Assembly (NCBI RefSeq): GCF_001894985.1
Contig: NZ_BCXG01000021.1
Coordinates: forward strand, 29,596-93,595
Length of the DNA stretch: 64,000 nucleotides
Direction: 5' to 3'
Origin: Rhodococcus tukisamuensis NBRC 100609
Lineage (GTDB): Bacteria; Actinomycetota; Actinomycetes; Mycobacteriales; Mycobacteriaceae
Of the stretch, positions 7,456 to 16,015 are shown piece by piece; the first letter of the stretch is position 1; every line of letters begins with the position of its first letter. A program made the translations under genes and the position numbers. The notes beneath the pieces are model-generated. The model saw only the letters and a program-made list of their open reading frames with translations. It made no database searches and was not told the DNA's origin.

Positions 7456-8904
7456 GTGTCAGGTCCGAGTCCAACCGCCAACCCGAAGGGCCTCGTCGGT
7501 GTGCTGGCGTTCACCGGCATTGTCGCCGCGCTGATGCAGACGCTGGTCGTCCCGCTGATCGCCGACCTCCCGCTCCTGCTCGACACCACCGCATCGAACG
7601 CCTCCTGGGTGATCACCGCGACGCTCGTCGCCGGCGCGGTTTGCGTCCCGATCACCGGACGGCTCGGCGACCTCTACGGCAAGCGGCGCATGCTGCTCGT
7701 CTGCACGGTGCCGCTGATCGTGGGTTCGGTGATGTGTGCACTCGCTACGTCCGTGGTGCCGATGATCGCCGGCCGCGCCCTGCAGGGCATGGGCATGGGC
7801 CTGATCCCGATCGGCATCAGCGCCCTGCGCGACCTGGTGCCCAGGGAGAAACTGAACACGTCGATTGCCCTGATGAGTGCGTCGATGGGCATCGGTGGCG
7901 CGCTCGGCCTGCCGATCGCCGCGGCCGTCACGCAGAACACCAGCTGGCGGGTGCTGTTCTGGGGCGCCGCCGTCCTCAGCGTCGTGATCGCCGGACTGAT
8001 CTGGAAGGTCGTGCCCACCACCCCGGTCGACCCCGACGCCGGCAGGTTCGACCCCATCGGCGCGGTCGGCCTCGGCGTCGGCCTCGTGTGCCTGCTCCTC
8101 GGCGTGTCCAAGGGCGCGGTCTGGGGCTGGACCAGCGGGACCATCGTCGGACTCTTCGTCGTCGCGATCGCCGTCCTGCTGGCCTGGGGCTGGTGGGAGC
8201 TGCGCACCAGCGATCCGCTGGTCGATCTCCGGACCACCGCGAGGCCGCAGGTGTTGCTGACCAACGTCGCCGGCGTGGTCGTCGGCTTCGCGATGTACGC
8301 GCAGTCGCTGATCCTGCCGCAGCTGTTGCAGCTGCCCGAGGCCACCGGATTCGGCCTGGGACAGTCGATGCTGGCGATGGGCCTGTGGATGGTGCCGGGC
8401 GGCCTGGTGATGATGGCGCTCTCCCCGGTCGGCGCCAAGCTCTCCTCGGCGCGCGGGCCCAAGGTGACCCTGATCGTCGGTGCCCTGATCATCGCGGTCG
8501 GCTACGCCTCGTCGATGCTGCTGATGGGCACGGCCTGGGGCCTGATGATCGTCGCCGCCATCTGCGGCGCCGGCACCGGCTTCGCCTACGGTGCGATGCC
8601 GGCCCTGATCATGAGCGCGGTCCCGCACTCGGAGACCGCCGCGGCCAACGCCTTCAACACGCTCAGCCGGTCCATCGGTACGTCGATCGCCGCCGCCGTC
8701 GTCGGCCTCGTCCTCGCCCAGATGAGCGTCCAGGTCGGTGAGTACACGCTGCCCACCGAGAACGGCTTCCGGACCGGACTGCTGCTGGGCTGCGGCGTCG
8801 CGCTCGTTGCCGCCGTCGTCGCCGCGTGCATCCCGACGGGTCGACGGGCACCGGAGGTGCCGACCGTCGGGTCCGAGGACGAGCTGGTGTCCGCGCGGAG
8901 CTGA
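7456..8904 (+). CDS. MFS drug exporter, DHA2 (14-helix) type
   Basis: A 482-residue major facilitator transporter with about 14 hydrophobic helices. It carries the motif-A-like loop GRLGDLYGKRRM and the motif-C-like GIGGALGLPIAAAVT region of drug:H+ antiporters. It likely exports a toxic small molecule across the cytoplasmic membrane using the proton gradient. The GTG at 7456 (MSGPSPTANPKG) has GAGGAGAT seven bases upstream; the longer ORF would extend through the operator array. Control by the divergent MarR protein is inferred from position. The substrate is not predictable. Confidence 0.88.
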   Translation: MSGPSPTANPKGLVGVLAFTGIVAALMQTLVVPLIADLPLLLDTTASNASWVITATLVAGAVCVPITGRLGDLYGKRRMLLVCTVPLIVGSVMCALATSVVPMIAGRALQGMGMGLIPIGISALRDLVPREKLNTSIALMSASMGIGGALGLPIAAAVTQNTSWRVLFWGAAVLSVVIAGLIWKVVPTTPVDPDAGRFDPIGAVGLGVGLVCLLLGVSKGAVWGWTSGTIVGLFVVAIAVLLAWGWWELRTSDPLVDLRTTARPQVLLTNVAGVVVGFAMYAQSLILPQLLQLPEATGFGLGQSMLAMGLWMVPGGLVMMALSPVGAKLSSARGPKVTLIVGALIIAVGYASSMLLMGTAWGLMIVAAICGAGTGFAYGAMPALIMSAVPHSETAAANAFNTLSRSIGTSIAAAVVGLVLAQMSVQVGEYTLPTENGFRTGLLLGCGVALVAAVVAACIPTGRRAPEVPTVGSEDELVSARS

Positions 8905-8987
8905 CCTGCAGCCGAACCACCCGGGCACGGCGGGCATCCCTCGTGGATATTCGCCGGGCTCGTCCGTTCGGGCGCTCGCGCGGCGCG

Positions 8988-8993
8988 TAGCCT
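8988..8993 (+). promoter_or_regulatory. Probable -10 element for leaderless map mRNA
   Basis: TAGCCT fits the actinobacterial TAnnnT -10 consensus. It ends seven bases before the ATG of map and there is no Shine-Dalgarno sequence, so transcription probably starts at or next to the start codon. Confidence 0.5.
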
Positions 8994-9000
8994 TGCACCC

Positions 9001-9858
9001 ATGTCTGTGCGCACCCAGCTCCGCCCCGGAACCGTCTCGCCGACCCTCGCCGTCCCCGCCAAGATCGAGCGGCCGGAGTACGCGTGGAAGCCGACCGTCA
9101 ACGAGGGCAACGAGCCGTGGGTGCAGACCCCCGAGACGATCGAGAAGATGCGGGTGGCGGGCCGGATCGCCGCGCAGGCCCTCTCGGAGGCGGGCAGGGC
9201 GGTGGCGCCCGGCGTCACCACCGACGAGCTGGACCGGATCGCGCACGAGTACATGTGCGACCACGGTGCCTACCCGTCCACGTTGGGCTACAAGGGTTTT
9301 CCCAAGTCGTGCTGTACCTCGCTCAACGAGGTCATCTGCCACGGCATCCCGGACTCCACGGTGATCGAGGACGGTGACATCGTCAACATCGACGTCACCG
9401 CCTACATCGACGGCGTGCACGGCGACACCAACGCCACCTTCCTGGCGGGCGACGTCTCCGAGGAGCACCGGCTGCTCGTCGAGCGCACTCGCGAGGCCAC
9501 CATTCGGGCCATCAAGGCGGTCCGGCCGGGCCGCGAACTGAACGTGATCGGCCGGGTGATCGAGGCCTACGCGAACCGCTTCGGCTACGGCGTGGTGCGC
9601 GACTTCACCGGCCACGGCATCGGTGAGACGTTCCACAACGGACTGGTGATCCTGCACTACGACCAGCCGAACGTGGACACGGTCATCGAGCCCGGCATGG
9701 TCTTCACCATCGAGCCGATGATCAACCTCGGCACCCCCGACTACGAGATGTGGGCCGACGACTGGACCGTGGTCACCGCCGACCGCAAGTGGACCGCGCA
9801 GTTCGAGCACACCATCGTGGTGACCGAGACGGGTACGGAAATCCTCACCCTCCCGTGA
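9001..9858 (+). CDS. map: Type I methionine aminopeptidase
   Basis: A 285-residue cytosolic metalloenzyme that removes the initiator methionine from new proteins. The N-terminal extension before the catalytic pita-bread domain contains the SH3-binding-like P-rich segment seen in mycobacterial MapB (also 285 residues). Metal-ligand regions are visible: [39 protein letters not shown] and FEHTIVVT. The ATG at 9001 is apparently leaderless. The following cobQ gene starts inside its stop codon, so the two are translationally coupled. Confidence 0.95.
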   Translation: MSVRTQLRPGTVSPTLAVPAKIERPEYAWKPTVNEGNEPWVQTPETIEKMRVAGRIAAQALSEAGRAVAPGVTTDELDRIAHEYMCDHGAYPSTLGYKGFPKSCCTSLNEVICHGIPDSTVIEDGDIVNIDVTAYIDGVHGDTNATFLAGDVSEEHRLLVERTREATIRAIKAVRPGRELNVIGRVIEAYANRFGYGVVRDFTGHGIGETFHNGLVILHYDQPNVDTVIEPGMVFTIEPMINLGTPDYEMWADDWTVVTADRKWTAQFEHTIVVTETGTEILTLP

Positions 9859-11399
9859 AGGGCGCACTGCTCGTAGCCGGGACCACCTCCGACGCCGGCA
9901 AGAGCGTGCTGGTCGCCGGGCTGTGCCGGATGCTGGCCCGGCGCGGCGTCTCGGTGGCGCCGTTCAAGGCGCAGAACATGTCGAACAACTCCGTCGTCAC
10001 CCTCGACGGCGGCGAGATCGGCCGCGCCCAGGCCCTGCAGGCGCAGGCCTGCGGGCTCGCGCCCAGCGTCCGCTTCAACCCGGTGCTGCTCAAGCCCGGC
10101 AGCGACCGCACCTCGCAGCTGGTGGTGCGGGGCCGCGCGGTCACCACCGTCGGCGCCCGGGACTACGTCGAGCACCGGCAGTGGCTGCGCGAGGTGGTCG
10201 CCGAGGAACTGGCCGCGCTGCGCGAGCAGTACGACGTGGTGATCTGCGAGGGTGCCGGCTCGCCCGCCGAGATCAACCTGCGGGCAACGGATCTGGCGAA
10301 CTTGGGGCTGGCGCAGGCCGCGCAGCTGCCGGTGATCGTGGTCGGGGACATCGACCGCGGCGGGGTGCTGGCCCACCTGTTCGGCACCGTGGCGGTGCTG
10401 GACGCGGCCGACCAGGCGCTGATCGCTGGGTTCGTGGTCAACAAGTTCCGCGGCGACGTGGGGCTGCTCGAACCCGGGCTCGAGCAGCTCCGGGTGATGA
10501 CCGGCCGGCCCACGCTCGGCGTGGTGCCGTTCGCCGAGGGCCTGTGGATCGACGCCGAGGACTCGCTGTCGACGGTGGCCGACGCGCCCGTCGGCCGGCC
10601 CGGCCCGCCCGTCGGGCAGGCGTGGCTGCGGGTGGCCGCGGTGCGGCTGCCACGGGTGTCCAACGCCACCGACGTCGAGGCGCTGGCCTGCGAGCCCGGG
10701 GTGTCCGTGCACTGGGTGACCGAGCCGTCCCGGTTGCAGGACGCGGACCTGGTGGTGCTGCCCGGCAGCAAGTCCACCGTCACGGACCTGGCGTGGCTGC
10801 GGTCGAGCGGGATCGCGGACGCCCTCACCGCCCGGGCCGCGGCCGGCCGGCCGATCCTCGGGATCTGCGGCGGCTACCAGATGCTGGGCCGCACCATCGT
10901 CGACGACGTCGAGTCCGGGTCCGGGGCCGTCGACGGGCTCGGCCTGCTCGATCTGGACGTCGAGTTCGCGGCCGAGAAGGTGCTGCGGCAGGCGACGGGG
11001 ACCTCCGAGCCCGGCGTCCCGGGCGCGGCAGTCGCGGTGTCCGGCTACGAGATCCACCACGGCCGGGTGGTCCGCACCGGCGACGCGCCGTTGCTGCGCG
11101 GGTCCGACGGCGTCGCCGAGGGCAGCGTCCGCGGCGTGGTGCTGGGCACCCACTGGCACGGGCTGCTCGAGTCCGACGTCTACCGTCGCGCGTTGCTGGC
11201 CTGGGTGGCCGGGCAGACCGGCCGCGCGTTCACCGTCGCGCCGGACACCTCCGTCGCCGCCGAGCGCGCCGCCCAGCTGGACCTGCTGGCCGACCTGGTG
11301 GAGCGGCACCTGGACGTGGACGCGGTGCTGGCGTTGATCAGCGGCGGTGCGCCCCAGGGTTTTCCGGTCCTGGAGCACTTCCTGGCGGTGGGGGAGTAG
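9855..11399 (+). CDS. cobQ: Cobyric acid synthase (glutamine-dependent amidase)
   Basis: A 514-residue enzyme that amidates four side chains of adenosylcobyrinate a,c-diamide, using glutamine and ATP, late in B12 synthesis. The N-terminus is a dethiobiotin-synthetase-like P-loop domain starting [20 protein letters not shown]. The C-terminal class I glutamine amidotransferase domain has the nucleophile motif [11 protein letters not shown] and the distal histidine in [10 protein letters not shown]. The GTG at 9855 overlaps the map stop codon (GTGA). It is separated by 14 kb from the riboswitch-controlled cob operon, so the pathway is split in this genome. Confidence 0.95.
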   Translation: MKGALLVAGTTSDAGKSVLVAGLCRMLARRGVSVAPFKAQNMSNNSVVTLDGGEIGRAQALQAQACGLAPSVRFNPVLLKPGSDRTSQLVVRGRAVTTVGARDYVEHRQWLREVVAEELAALREQYDVVICEGAGSPAEINLRATDLANLGLAQAAQLPVIVVGDIDRGGVLAHLFGTVAVLDAADQALIAGFVVNKFRGDVGLLEPGLEQLRVMTGRPTLGVVPFAEGLWIDAEDSLSTVADAPVGRPGPPVGQAWLRVAAVRLPRVSNATDVEALACEPGVSVHWVTEPSRLQDADLVVLPGSKSTVTDLAWLRSSGIADALTARAAAGRPILGICGGYQMLGRTIVDDVESGSGAVDGLGLLDLDVEFAAEKVLRQATGTSEPGVPGAAVAVSGYEIHHGRVVRTGDAPLLRGSDGVAEGSVRGVVLGTHWHGLLESDVYRRALLAWVAGQTGRAFTVAPDTSVAAERAAQLDLLADLVERHLDVDAVLALISGGAPQGFPVLEHFLAVGE

Positions 11400-11428
11400 C
11401 CGCAGTCAGCAGAACTCGTCGGCGACGC

Positions 11429-12181
11429 TCACGGCGTCGCGCGCCGCAGCGCGCACCAGGCCACCCCGATCGCCAGCACGGCCAGCGCCAGCGGCAGCAC
11501 CACCATCGGCACCGCCCGGTTCACCTCCTGGAACCAGGCGCCGATGCTCGGCCACGCCCGCGCCCAGGTCACCAGGACGGCCGCCAGCGACAGGCCGCCG
11601 AGGACGGTGACGCCGGCAGTGAGCACCCCGGTGACCTTCCAGCGCTGGTAGACGGCGCCGGCGGCCAACGCGATCGCGGCGACCAGCAGCAGGTTGGCGA
11701 ACAGGGCGAGGAACTGCAGCACCGGGCTGTCCGTGAAGTACCGGGCCAGGCCGAACATCCGCATCCGCACGCCCCATCCGTCGGTGGCCGCCTCGACCAC
11801 CGACAGGAGGTAGAGCGCGAGGGCGAAGACGACGGACTGCGCCAGGGCCATCAGCGCGGTGGCGGTGAAGAACTCACGGCGGGTGACGCTGAGGCCGAGC
11901 GCGAACGGGAACGTCTGCGTCATCGCCTGCAGGTAGAAGGCCAGGACGAAGCCGTAGACGGCGAACACGCTGCCCGTGAAGTTGTCGTCCTGGTCCGACT
12001 GCACCAGGGAGAAGATCACGTAGCTGATCAGGAACGAGCCTGCGAGGATGCCGACCGGCCAGGCGATCAGCAGCGGCCAGGCCACGGTGTGCAGGCGCAG
12101 CGTCGCGCCGATCCGGGAGCCGGTGGTGGCGTCGTCGTGGACGGGTGCGGTGGCGGTGGCGGTGGGGGAGTCGGTGATCAC
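11429..12181 (-). CDS. ABC-2-like transporter permease
   Basis: A 250-residue membrane protein with about six hydrophobic helices, for example WPLLIAWPVGILAGSFLISY and VVLPLALAVLAIGVAWCALR. Its only obvious partner is the ATP-binding protein encoded just upstream, whose stop codon overlaps this GTG start (GTGA). It is therefore the membrane half of a two-component ABC exporter. GntR-controlled exporters of this layout (YtrA/YhcF type) respond to cell-envelope stress or antibiotics in Firmicutes; that role here is an inference. It converges on cobQ with 29 bases between stops. Confidence 0.8.
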   Translation of the reverse strand: MITDSPTATATAPVHDDATTGSRIGATLRLHTVAWPLLIAWPVGILAGSFLISYVIFSLVQSDQDDNFTGSVFAVYGFVLAFYLQAMTQTFPFALGLSVTRREFFTATALMALAQSVVFALALYLLSVVEAATDGWGVRMRMFGLARYFTDSPVLQFLALFANLLLVAAIALAAGAVYQRWKVTGVLTAGVTVLGGLSLAAVLVTWARAWPSIGAWFQEVNRAVPMVVLPLALAVLAIGVAWCALRRATP

Positions 12182-13083
12182 CGGGTCGGCTCCTTGGTGG
12201 CGGTGGTGCTCCGGATGACGAGTTCCTGCAGCGACGCGGGTTCGAGCGTGACGCCGTCCTCGCGGAGTCGGGCGACCTCGGCGCCGGACGCGGTGCGGCG
12301 CACGGTCGCGCGGGCCTGCTCGCCGAGCGACTCGCGGTGCAGCACGGTGGCACCCGCGCTGAATGCGTCCACGGCGGCGGCCGGGCCGGTAGCGACGACC
12401 GCGCGGTGGCGCAACGCGTCGGCGTCGTCGTCCATGATGATCCGGCCCCGGTCGAGGACGACGACGTGCTCGAGCAGGTTGGCGACCTCGTCGATGAGGT
12501 GGGTGGACAGCACGACGGTGCGCGGCTGCTCGGCGTAGTCGGCGAGCAGCCGGTCGTAGAAGAGCTGCCGGGCAACGGCATCGAGGCCGAGGTAGGGCTC
12601 GTCGAAGAGTGTGAGCGGGGCACGGGATGCGAGGCCGATGACCACCCCGAGTGCCGAGCGCATCCCGCGGGAGAGCTTCTTGACCTTGCGGCCCAGGGGA
12701 AGTTGGAAGTCGTCGAGGAGTTGGTCGGCGAAGTCGCGGTCCCAACCGGGCAGCAGGTGCCGCGCGGCGGTGAGGACGTGCCGCACGCACAGGTCCTCCG
12801 GGTAGGACTGGCTCTCCCGGACGAAGCAGAGGTTGCGCAGCACCCGGGGGTTCTCGAACGGCGTCTCGCCGAACACCTCCACCCGTCCGGTGGTCTGCAG
12901 CGCCTGGCCGGTGAGGGTCTGCATCAGCGTGGTCTTGCCCGCGCCGTTGCGGCCGAGCAGGCCGTAGATCTTGTCGCGTTCGAGGGTGAGGGTGACGCCG
13001 TCGAGCGCGTCGACGTCGCCGTAGCGCATGCCGACCTCGCGCACGGTGACGACCGGTTGCTCGGCGAGGGCGGTGCGGTTCAT
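12178..13083 (-). CDS. ABC transporter ATP-binding protein
   Basis: A 301-residue nucleotide-binding subunit. The Walker A motif is GRNGAGKTTL. The signature motif is the variant KLSRGMRSALGVVIGL rather than LSGGQ, common in YtrB/YhcH-type exporters. Walker B is LTLFDEPYLGLD and the switch histidine is in STHLIDEV. The C-terminal 80 residues extend beyond the core domain. Its ATG overlaps the GntR stop (ATGA) and its stop overlaps the permease start (GTGA), so the three genes form one coupled operon. Confidence 0.9.
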   Translation of the reverse strand: MNRTALAEQPVVTVREVGMRYGDVDALDGVTLTLERDKIYGLLGRNGAGKTTLMQTLTGQALQTTGRVEVFGETPFENPRVLRNLCFVRESQSYPEDLCVRHVLTAARHLLPGWDRDFADQLLDDFQLPLGRKVKKLSRGMRSALGVVIGLASRAPLTLFDEPYLGLDAVARQLFYDRLLADYAEQPRTVVLSTHLIDEVANLLEHVVVLDRGRIIMDDDADALRHRAVVATGPAAAVDAFSAGATVLHRESLGEQARATVRRTASGAEVARLREDGVTLEPASLQELVIRSTTATKEPTR

Positions 13084-13454
13084 CGGGTCTCCTCCCACTG
13101 GTCGAGCATGGTCTTGAGCTCGGGGATCGTCATGCCGAGCTTGTCGGCCTCGGCAACGAGCGGCTCGATGTACTGGCGCGCGAAGTGCTCGCGTCGCCGA
13201 AACCGGAGCGCGTCGCGCGCGCCTGGCGTGACGAACATGCCGATGCCTCGTTTCTTGTAGAGGATTCCCTCGGTGACCAGCTGGCCGAGGCCCTTGGCGG
13301 CGGTCGCCGGGTTGATCCGGTGGAACGCGGCGAGCTCGTTGGTCGAGGGGGCCTGGCCGTCCTCCGGCAGGGATCCGTCGATGATCGAGTTCTCGACCAA
13401 CTCGGCGATCTGCTGGAAGAGCGGCCTGCCGTCGTCGATCACCGAAATCCCCAC
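13080..13454 (-). CDS. GntR-family regulator, YtrA/YhcF type
   Basis: A 124-residue short GntR regulator. It starts MGISVIDDGRPLFQQIAELVENSI and has the winged-helix recognition segment STNELAAFHRINPATAAKGL, followed by EGILYKKRGIGMFV. It lacks the large ligand domain of other GntR groups, as is typical of the YtrA subfamily, and ends in a short dimerisation helix. The GTG start at 13454 lies 15 bases downstream of a perfect palindrome that is surely its operator. It is first in the ABC exporter operon. Confidence 0.9.
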   Translation of the reverse strand: MGISVIDDGRPLFQQIAELVENSIIDGSLPEDGQAPSTNELAAFHRINPATAAKGLGQLVTEGILYKKRGIGMFVTPGARDALRFRRREHFARQYIEPLVAEADKLGMTIPELKTMLDQWEETR

Positions 13455-13469
13455 CGTCGCCGGCTCGCT

Positions 13470-13493
13470 GGTTCATTACTCATGTAATGAACC
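13470..13493. promoter_or_regulatory. GntR operator, perfect 10-bp inverted repeat
   Basis: The arms GGTTCATTAC and GTAATGAACC are perfectly complementary and separated by TCAT. The site is A/T-rich in a GC-rich genome and lies immediately upstream of the GntR gene. It also lies about 80 bases before the divergent hydrolase gene, so both may be affected. Confidence 0.8.
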
Positions 13494-13561
13494 ATAGAAC
13501 CGGCGCGGCGGGGGGCGCAACCCTGCGCGCACGGTTTTCCCGACCGGGGCGTGGCGGCGTG

Positions 13562-13567
13562 TACCGT
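13562..13567 (+). promoter_or_regulatory. Probable -10 element for leaderless hydrolase-like gene
   Basis: TACCGT ends eight bases before the ATG at 13576. No ribosome binding site lies between them, which suggests a leaderless transcript. Confidence 0.4.
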
Positions 13568-13575
13568 CCGTTGCC

Positions 13576-14121
13576 ATGGAGTTGACGGAAGTGTCGGTCG
13601 GCGAGGTCGTCTACACCGTGCGCATGGACGGTCCCGAGAGTGCCCACGTGGTGGTGCTGCTGCCCGGCGCCGGCGAGGACGCTTCGGTGTTCGACGCCGT
13701 CTGCGAGCGGTTGCACGGCTCCGACCTGCGCACCGTGGTGCCCGACACGATCGACGGCCTCGACGTGGCGGGGGTGCTCGCCCTCCTCGACGCGCTCGGC
13801 CTGAAGTACGTCAACCTCGCCGGCAACCGGGAAGGCGCCGCGCTCGCCTGGCAGGCCGCCGCCCGCACCTTCGGCCGGTTCAAGAGCCTCGTCGTCGCCG
13901 ACAGTCCGCACCCCGCGGTGGCCGGCGCCGACTGCCCGGCGGTCGAGGTCCCGTCCACGCTGGTGATCGGGGGGCCCGAGGCCCGGCCCGACGCCGACGC
14001 CAGCGGCCGACGCTGCTACTCCGACTTCCGGGTCGTCGAACTCGACGGCGTCGAGTCGGTCCCGCGCGCCGCGGCCGCCGCGTTCGCCGCAGAGATCTCG
14101 CTGCGCACCAGCATGTGGTGA
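13576..14121 (+). CDS. Alpha/beta-hydrolase-fold protein with altered nucleophile elbow
   Basis: A 181-residue protein with the start of an alpha/beta hydrolase core: VVVLLPGAGEDASVFDAVCE resembles the first strands and oxyanion loop. At the nucleophile elbow it reads YVNLAGNREGAALAW, so the serine of GxSxG is arginine (R85). The protein is also short for the family (usually 220-300). It may therefore be a non-catalytic or binding member. The ATG at 13576 has a -10-like TACCGT just upstream. It stands alone between the GntR-ABC operon and the SulP gene; no function is assigned. Confidence 0.65.
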   Translation: MELTEVSVGEVVYTVRMDGPESAHVVVLLPGAGEDASVFDAVCERLHGSDLRTVVPDTIDGLDVAGVLALLDALGLKYVNLAGNREGAALAWQAAARTFGRFKSLVVADSPHPAVAGADCPAVEVPSTLVIGGPEARPDADASGRRCYSDFRVVELDGVESVPRAAAAAFAAEISLRTSMW

Positions 14122-14180
14122 GGCGCTGCACGGGTGTTGATCGACGACTCCCGCATCGGGTCCTGCCGCAAGCAGCGCAC

Positions 14181-14186
14181 TAGACT
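14181..14186 (+). promoter_or_regulatory. Probable -10 element for leaderless SulP mRNA
   Basis: TAGACT matches the TAnnnT consensus and ends six bases before the GTG start at 14193, with no Shine-Dalgarno sequence between. Confidence 0.5.
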
Positions 14187-14192
14187 CTGCCG

Positions 14193-15686
14193 GTGCTCGA
14201 CACCGTCCCCGCCGCCTCCGACGAAACGTCGGTCCGCTCGGCCCTGCGATCCCCCCGCCGGCTGACCACGGAGGCCCTGGCGGGCTTGGTGACGGCACTT
14301 GCCCTGATCCCCGAGGTGATCTCGTTCGCGGTCATCGCGGGCGTCGACCCCAAGGTGGCGCTGTACACGTCGTGCATCATGGCGATGACGATCGCGTTCG
14401 TCGGCGGCCGGCCCGCGATGGTCTCGGCCGCGGCCGGTGCCACGGCGCTGGTGGTGGCGCCGCTCGTGGCGTCGCACGGCATCGACTACCTGATCGCCGC
14501 GGTGTGGTTGGCCGGCGGGTTGCAGATCGTCCTCGCGCTGGCTGGGGTCGCGCGGCTGGTGCGGTTCATCCCGCGGTCGGTGATGATCGGCTTCGTCAAC
14601 GCGCTCGCGATCCTCATCTTCGGCGCCCAGGTGAGGCACCTGTTCGACGTGCCGTGGCTGGTGTACCCCCTCGTCGCCGCGGGTCTCGCGATGGTCGTGT
14701 TCGTCCCGAAGCTGACGCGGGCGGTCCCGGCCCCACTGATCGCGATCGTGGTGCTCACCGGGGTCGTCGCCCTGTTCCGCCTGGACGTGCCCGACGTCGC
14801 CGACCAGGGCGAGCTGCCGTCGGGGCTGCCCACCTGGATGATCCCGGATGTCCCCTGGACGTGGGAGACCCTCACGATCGTCGCGCCGTTCGCACTCGGC
14901 CTCGCCCTGGTGGGTCTGCTCGAGTCGCTGCTGACCGCGAAGCTCGTCGACGACATCACCGACACCCCGTCGGACAAGACCCGCGAGTCCTGGGGCCAGG
15001 GCGTCGCGAACATGGCCGGCGCACTGTTCGGCGGCATGGGCGGATGCGCGATGATCGGGCAGACCATGGTCAACGTGAAGGAGGGCCGGGCGCGCACCCG
15101 CATCTCCACGTTCCTCGCCGGGGCGTTCCTGCTGGTCCTGTGTGTGACGGTCGGCGACGTGGTCGGCGCGATCCCGATGGCCGCGCTGGTCGCGGTGATG
15201 CTGGTGATCGCGGTGACCACCTTCGACTGGCGCAGCATCGCGCCGCGCACCCTGCGGCTGATGCCGCGCAGCGAAACCCTGGTGATGGTGGTGACGGTCG
15301 TCGGCACCATCGCCACCGAGAACCTTGCCGTCGGTGTCGTCCTCGGTGTGCTGACCGCGACGGTGGCGTTCGCGCGTCGGGTCGCCCACATGGCCTCGGT
15401 CGCCGCCGCCGACCGCGACCGGGACGGAGGGGTCGAGCGGGTGTACCGGGTTACGGGACAACTGTTCTGGGCGTCGAGCAACGACCTGGTCCACCGGTTC
15501 GACTACGACGCCGACCCCGAGGCGGTGGTCATCGACCTCACCGACGCCGAGGTGTGGGACGCGTCGACCGTGGCCACGCTCGACGCGGTGCGCGAGAAGT
15601 ACGAGGCGCGGGGGAAGTCCGTCCGGATCGTCGGCCTCGGGGGCGCCGGACTGGGCCGGCTCGAGCGTCTGTCCGGGCGGCTCTGA
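14193..15686 (+). CDS. SulP-family inorganic anion transporter with STAS domain
   Basis: A 497-residue protein with 10-12 membrane helices and the SulP signature region LTTEALAGLVTALALIPEVI. A cytoplasmic STAS domain (about 400-490) contains VVIDLTDAEVWDASTVATLD. SulP proteins carry sulfate, bicarbonate or other anions. The highly conserved stretch SWGQGVANMAGALFGGMGGC matches the YbaR/YvdB-like branch. Just downstream is a sulfur-linked operon (cysteine leader, MetQNI), which makes sulfate uptake an attractive guess, but it is not shown by sequence. The start is apparently leaderless GTG. Confidence 0.88.
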   Translation: MLDTVPAASDETSVRSALRSPRRLTTEALAGLVTALALIPEVISFAVIAGVDPKVALYTSCIMAMTIAFVGGRPAMVSAAAGATALVVAPLVASHGIDYLIAAVWLAGGLQIVLALAGVARLVRFIPRSVMIGFVNALAILIFGAQVRHLFDVPWLVYPLVAAGLAMVVFVPKLTRAVPAPLIAIVVLTGVVALFRLDVPDVADQGELPSGLPTWMIPDVPWTWETLTIVAPFALGLALVGLLESLLTAKLVDDITDTPSDKTRESWGQGVANMAGALFGGMGGCAMIGQTMVNVKEGRARTRISTFLAGAFLLVLCVTVGDVVGAIPMAALVAVMLVIAVTTFDWRSIAPRTLRLMPRSETLVMVVTVVGTIATENLAVGVVLGVLTATVAFARRVAHMASVAAADRDRDGGVERVYRVTGQLFWASSNDLVHRFDYDADPEAVVIDLTDAEVWDASTVATLDAVREKYEARGKSVRIVGLGGAGLGRLERLSGRL

Positions 15687-16015
15687 CCGCTCGTCGCACC
15701 CGTCTCGCCGCTCGGCGCTCCGCGTGCCCGCGTGATTTGAACTCGTGGCCGCCGACGCGTTAACGTTCAGCAACGCCGAGTCATATGCGGCGGTAACGAC
15801 CTCGTCCGGAAGGGACCTCGATGCGCGGCCCCGCAGCAACCGCCACCACGATGCACATGCGTGGTTGTTGTTGCATGCGTCAGCGCTGAGACGAGACCCC
15901 GCGCGACGGCACCTTCAAGGCCGTCCCGTTCCCGAAGTGCGAATCCTCCCACCGGGCACCCACACGTCGCAGCGCCAGTAGCCCGCCGGTGCCCCGTGGG
16001 GAAAGGACCCGTTCC
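15687..16015 (+). promoter_or_regulatory. Leader region of the oxygenase-metQNI operon
   Basis: This 329-base stretch has no protein gene apart from the 12-residue cysteine leader peptide at 15851-15889. A TAACGT that could be a -10 element lies near 15760. Downstream of the peptide the sequence runs 126 bases to the oxygenase start at 16016, which has GGAAAGGA upstream. I could not define a clear terminator/antiterminator pair by eye. Confidence 0.5.
15851..15889 (+). CDS. Cysteine-rich leader peptide (uORF)
   Basis: A 13-codon ORF, MHMRGCCCMRQR-stop, has three consecutive cysteine codons (TGT TGT TGC). Upstream ORFs with tandem cysteine codons are known in mycobacteria and other actinobacteria to attenuate or couple expression of sulfur-metabolism operons according to cysteinyl-tRNA supply. 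Here it precedes a 2OG-Fe(II)-type oxygenase and a methionine-type ABC importer, which fits. Translation of this ORF is inferred from the motif and position; no strong ribosome site is visible. Confidence 0.7.
   Translation: MHMRGCCCMRQR

Noticed and set aside
7459..9867. An 802-codon open frame on the minus strand opposite the MFS exporter and map
   Set aside because: The translation is rich in His, Arg, Gly and Asp with no known motif, typical of the antisense frame of high-GC coding DNA. The plus-strand genes are clear.
14016..15839. A 607-codon minus-strand open frame opposite the SulP gene
   Set aside because: Low-complexity Asp/His/Arg composition and no motifs; it is a shadow of the SulP coding sequence.
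15780..15850. Possible SAM riboswitch before the oxygenase-metQNI operon (CAGCAACC motif)
   Set aside because: Only one short motif matches; the stems of SAM-I or SAM-IV cannot be drawn. The cysteine leader peptide explains the region better.
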